Shown piece by piece: positions 4,729-7,053 of a stretch of DNA of 7,053 nt (its first letter is position 1; the number at the start of each line of letters is the position of its first letter). Below the pieces are notes generated by a model. It did no database searches, was not told where the DNA came from, and saw nothing but the letters and a program-made list of their open reading frames with translations. The translations under genes were made by a program, and so were the position numbers. This DNA comes from a bacterium (GTDB lineage Bacteria; RBG-13-66-14), in contig DATKYS010000066.1 in the NCBI GenBank assembly GCA_035528375.1, positions 1 through 7,053 of the forward strand. Reading direction: 5' to 3'.

Positions 4729-5520
4729 ATGGACAAGCCGAAAATCGCCGTCTACGGCCTTACCTGCTGCGCCGGCTGCCAGCTCAACATCCTCAACTGC
4801 GAGGACGAGCTCCTGGAGCTGGCCCAGGCGGTGGACATCAAGAGCTTCATCATGGCCCAAACCGGCAACGACGACTGCGAGGTGGACATCGCCTTCGTCG
4901 AGGGCGCGGTGGCCAGCGAGCGGAACCTGAAGCAGTTGAAGGACATCCGCGAACGGGCCGGGCTTTTGATCGCCCTGGGCACCGGCGCGTGTTGGGGCTG
5001 CGTCCAGGCCATGCAGAACGACGTGCCGCGGAAGGAGCTTCTCACCGAGGTATACGGCAAAGAGGTTCTGGAAAACCCCTTCTTCGAGTGCTTCGAGCCG
5101 AAACCCCTGCGCGACTTCGTAAAGGTGGATTACGAGATAGTGGGCTGCCCCATCGAGCGGAGCCAGTTCCTCCAGGCGGTGGCGTCGCTCCTGCACGGGG
5201 ACCTGCCACTCCTGCCCACCTACGCCGTGTGCACCGACTGCAAGTTCCGGGAGAACGAGTGCCTGTTGATCGAGCGGGGGGAGATGTGCCTGGGGCCGGT
5301 GACGAAGGCCGGCTGCGGGGCGCGCTGCCCCAGCAACAACCTCCCCTGCGAGGGCTGCCGGGGCCCGGTCTATGAGGCCAACTTCGCCTCCGAGGTGGAC
5401 GTGCTCCTGGACAAGGGCTATTCGATAGAGGACATAAAACAGGCCATGAGCCACTTCGGCGGCCCGCCCTCCGACGAGGCGCTGCGGACCAGGAAATTCA
5501 AGGGCACCGAGCTGCCGTAA
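4729..5520 (+). CDS. hydD: Group 3b [NiFe] hydrogenase small (delta) subunit
   Basis: A 263-aa protein of the NADH-quinone oxidoreductase 20 kDa / F420-non-reducing hydrogenase small-subunit family that pairs with the large subunit and relays electrons from the NiFe site. Proximal-cluster ligands are visible as C14-x2-C17 (in TCCAGC), the GTGACWGC segment (C88 or C91) and C140 (in VGCP). A C-terminal extension carries eight cysteines (168, 171, 178, 187, 196, 200, 207, 210), enough for two more Fe-S clusters. This fits the three-cluster delta subunit of sulfhydrogenases. Length agrees with P. furiosus HydD (about 261 aa). There is no twin-arginine signal, so it is cytoplasmic. The stop is 12 nt before hydA, so the two are clearly co-transcribed. 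It is separated from hydG by a 444-nt repeat-filled gap, unusual for this operon. Confidence 0.94.
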   Translation: MDKPKIAVYGLTCCAGCQLNILNCEDELLELAQAVDIKSFIMAQTGNDDCEVDIAFVEGAVASERNLKQLKDIRERAGLLIALGTGACWGCVQAMQNDVPRKELLTEVYGKEVLENPFFECFEPKPLRDFVKVDYEIVGCPIERSQFLQAVASLLHGDLPLLPTYAVCTDCKFRENECLLIERGEMCLGPVTKAGCGARCPSNNLPCEGCRGPVYEANFASEVDVLLDKGYSIEDIKQAMSHFGGPPSDEALRTRKFKGTELP

Positions 5521-5532
5521 GGGGAAGAAAGC

Positions 5533-6828
5533 ATGAGCCGGACCATTACCGTGGAGCACCTCTGCCGCGTCGAGGGGCACGGCGGCGTCACCATCGAGCT
5601 CGAGGACGGCGCCGTCAAGAGCGTGCGCATGGACATCTACGAGGGGCTGCGCTTCTTCGAGAGCTTCTTGAAGCGCGTCCCCTGGGCCGACATCCCCGAG
5701 GTGGCCTGCCGCATCTGCGCCATCTGCTCCGGCGTGCACAACGTGGTGGCCTCGCAGGCCATCGAGGACGCCTTCGGGGTGACGGTTTCGGAGCAGGTGC
5801 GGCTCCTGCGGCGGCTCTTCGTCCACGGGGGCAACATCGAGTCGCACGCCCTGCACATATTTTTGTTGGCCCTGCCGGACCTCGTGCAGCCGCGCTGCAA
5901 CTCCATCATCGAGCTGGCCGAGGACCTGCCCGACCCCGCGCGCATCGGCCTGGACATCAAGAAGTGCGGCAACGAGATCCAGGACTTAATAAGCGGGCGC
6001 GAGATTCACCCCTGCAACACCAAGCTCGGCGGCTTCGGCCGCATCCCGGAAAAGGACGTCTTCAAGTACCTGCGCGACCGGCTCGAGGCCGTCCTGGAGA
6101 ACGCCAGGGCCCTCGTGCCGCTGATTAAGGGTCTGGAGCTCCCCGGCTACCTCACCGCCGAGGGCACCTACATCGGGCTGAGGCCCTCCGGCGACGCCTA
6201 CGGCTACATGGGGGACCACATCGCCGCCAGCGACGGCACCCTTACCGACGTCCACGAGTACAAACGGGTGACCAACGAGTACGTCGTGCCGTACAGCCAC
6301 GCGAAGTTCTCCGCGTACGAGGGGAAGCCGTACACCGTGGGGGCGCTGGCCCGGGTCAACCTCTTCGGCGAGGCGTTGCACGGCGGGGCGAAGACGGTCG
6401 CCGGGCGCCTGGGATTCGCGACGCCGGTTTATAACATCTTCCACAACACCACGGCCCAGTTCATCGAGCTGGTGGACTCCGTCGAGGACTCCATCCAGAC
6501 CATCAACGCGATTCTGGCGCATTACGCGCCGGTGGAGCCGACGCCGGAGATCCGGCCCAGGGCGGGCCGGGGGACGGCGGGCATCGAGGCCCCCCGCGGC
6601 ACCCTCTACCACTCCTACGCCTTCGACGCCGACGGGCGCTGCACCGACGTGGACATCGTCACACCCACCTGCCAGAACCTGGCCGCCATGGAGCGCGACA
6701 TCCGGGCCATGGTCGAGGCCAACCCGGGGTTTTCCGACGAGGAGATCCACTTCCACGCGGAGATGATAGTCCGGGCGTACGACCCCTGCATCTCCTGTTC
6801 GGTGCACCTGTTGAACCTCTCCGCCTGA
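5533..6828 (+). CDS. hydA: Group 3b [NiFe] hydrogenase large (alpha) catalytic subunit
   Basis: The 431-aa subunit holding the NiFe(CN)2CO site that splits or makes H2. The N-terminal motif RICAICSGVH (60-69) supplies Cys62 and Cys65; the C-terminal DPCISCSVH (417-425) supplies Cys419 and Cys422. The RVEGHG segment (Glu14), the EAPRGTLYHS segment (352-361) and the HGG at 98-100 are other expected family landmarks. Ala64 occupies the position that is Gly in the common RxCGxC motif. The sequence continues six residues (LLNLSA) past His425, so a maturation endopeptidase is expected to trim a very short tail after nickel insertion. Length matches P. furiosus HydA (about 428 aa). The ATG follows AAGGGGAAG at 5519-5527. 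It is the last gene of the operon; repeats begin straight after the stop. The name follows sulfhydrogenase usage, not [FeFe] HydA. Confidence 0.96.
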   Translation: MSRTITVEHLCRVEGHGGVTIELEDGAVKSVRMDIYEGLRFFESFLKRVPWADIPEVACRICAICSGVHNVVASQAIEDAFGVTVSEQVRLLRRLFVHGGNIESHALHIFLLALPDLVQPRCNSIIELAEDLPDPARIGLDIKKCGNEIQDLISGREIHPCNTKLGGFGRIPEKDVFKYLRDRLEAVLENARALVPLIKGLELPGYLTAEGTYIGLRPSGDAYGYMGDHIAASDGTLTDVHEYKRVTNEYVVPYSHAKFSAYEGKPYTVGALARVNLFGEALHGGAKTVAGRLGFATPVYNIFHNTTAQFIELVDSVEDSIQTINAILAHYAPVEPTPEIRPRAGRGTAGIEAPRGTLYHSYAFDADGRCTDVDIVTPTCQNLAAMERDIRAMVEANPGFSDEEIHFHAEMIVRAYDPCISCSVHLLNLSA

Positions 6829-6830
6829 CG

Positions 6831-6900
6831 CCGGGGTGAGGGTCGGGGCGGCCCCCCTCTCCCTCCGGGAGCGGCGCGCCGACGGGGATGGGGGTGAGGG
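6831..6900. repeat. CTCTCCC/GTGAGGG palindromic repeat with insert, immediately after hydA
   Basis: A GGGGTGAGGGTCGGGG fragment is followed by a CCCTCTCCCTCCGGGAG hairpin, the insert GGCGCGCCGACGGGG and GGGGGTGAGGG. It is the insert-bearing form also seen at 4425-4469. It starts within a few bases of the hydA stop and could act as a 3' stabilising or attenuating hairpin of the operon mRNA. Confidence 0.65.
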
Positions 6901-6918
6901 CCACCTTATTAAAAACGC

Positions 6919-6944
6919 GGCGGGGTTAGGAAACCCCGCCCTAC
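6919..6944 (-). repeat. GTAGGG-headed palindromic repeat, copy F, with T-run on the minus strand
   Basis: The minus-strand head is GTAGGG, with a 9-bp stem GGCGGGGTT (6919-6927) / AACCCCGCC (6932-6940). On the minus strand it is followed by GCGTTTTTAATAAGGTGG and then CCCTCACCC, the same order as copy B at 2038 onward. Read on the minus strand it would be terminator-like. On the + strand the hairpin lacks a good T tail, so termination of the hydrogenase mRNA there is uncertain. Confidence 0.7.
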
Positions 6945-6956
6945 ATTTAGGAAAAG

Positions 6957-7053
6957 GTCGGGGTGGGGGTTGCCGCCTGTCCCCTCCCCCCTCTGGGGGG
7001 AGGGTCAGGGAGAGGGGTGCAGCGGTCCCCCTCCCCCCTTTGGGGGGAGGCTT
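6957..7053. repeat. Further CTCCCCCC/GGGGGGAG palindromic repeats running to the window end
   Basis: Units lie at about 6981-7016 (CCCCTCCCCCCTCTGGGGGGAGGG) and 7027-7050 (CTCCCCCC, TTT loop, GGGGGGAG). They are joined by the linker GTGCAGCGGTCCCC, also found near 4417-4428 as GTGTAGCGGTCCCC. No coding sequence is seen after 6828. Confidence 0.65.

Noticed and set aside
4675-5856. Long open frame (393 codons) on the - strand across hydD and hydA
   Set aside because: It is antisense to the hydrogenase small and large subunits, with no domain signal and no ribosome site of note.
5986-6807. Open frame (273 codons) on the - strand within hydA
   Set aside because: It lies wholly antisense to the conserved catalytic subunit, including its DPCxxC motif.

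Overview
This is GC-rich bacterial chromosome sequence, most likely from a strict anaerobe. Its core is a complete four-subunit group 3b [NiFe] hydrogenase of the cytoplasmic, NAD(P)-linked 'sulfhydrogenase' type, encoded on the + strand in the order beta-gamma-delta-alpha, as in the Pyrococcus furiosus hydBGDA operon. Left of it, on the opposite strand, is the 5' part of an S9 (prolyl oligopeptidase-like) acyl-peptidase gene that runs off the left edge. The dense dispersed palindromic repeats, headed GTAGGGG or built on CCCTCACCC/CTCTCCC, are of a kind I associate with uncultured candidate-phylum genomes. That is only an impression, and the window does not identify the taxon.

Layout: 1-1749 (-) is a partial S9 peptidase. 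1750-2396 is a divergent intergenic region holding an AT-rich peptidase promoter, five GTAGGG palindromes, two CTCTCCC palindromes, a hairpin plus T7 terminator, and a perfect extended -10 box just upstream of the hydrogenase. 2397-4284 (+) holds hydB and hydG, which overlap by 8 nt. 4285-4728 is a repeat-filled gap that opens with a second, synonymously recoded copy of the last ten codons of hydG. 4729-6828 (+) holds hydD and hydA, 12 nt apart. 6829-7053 holds more repeats.

How it works together (family knowledge applied to the motifs seen): the alpha subunit holds the NiFe site, the delta and beta subunits wire electrons through Fe-S clusters, and the gamma subunit holds FAD and binds NAD(P)H. 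The complex would reversibly couple H2 to NAD(P)H in the cytoplasm, typically disposing of fermentation reductant. All four subunits are full length with intact ligand motifs, so the enzyme looks functional. No maturation (hyp) genes or maturation protease are in the window.

The most unusual points are the recoded duplicate of the hydG 3' end (WDAINLRESI-stop twice, 92 nt apart, every difference synonymous), the repeat array splitting the hydrogenase operon, and the modular organisation of the repeats, in which palindrome arms covary and fixed linker words recur at separate sites.
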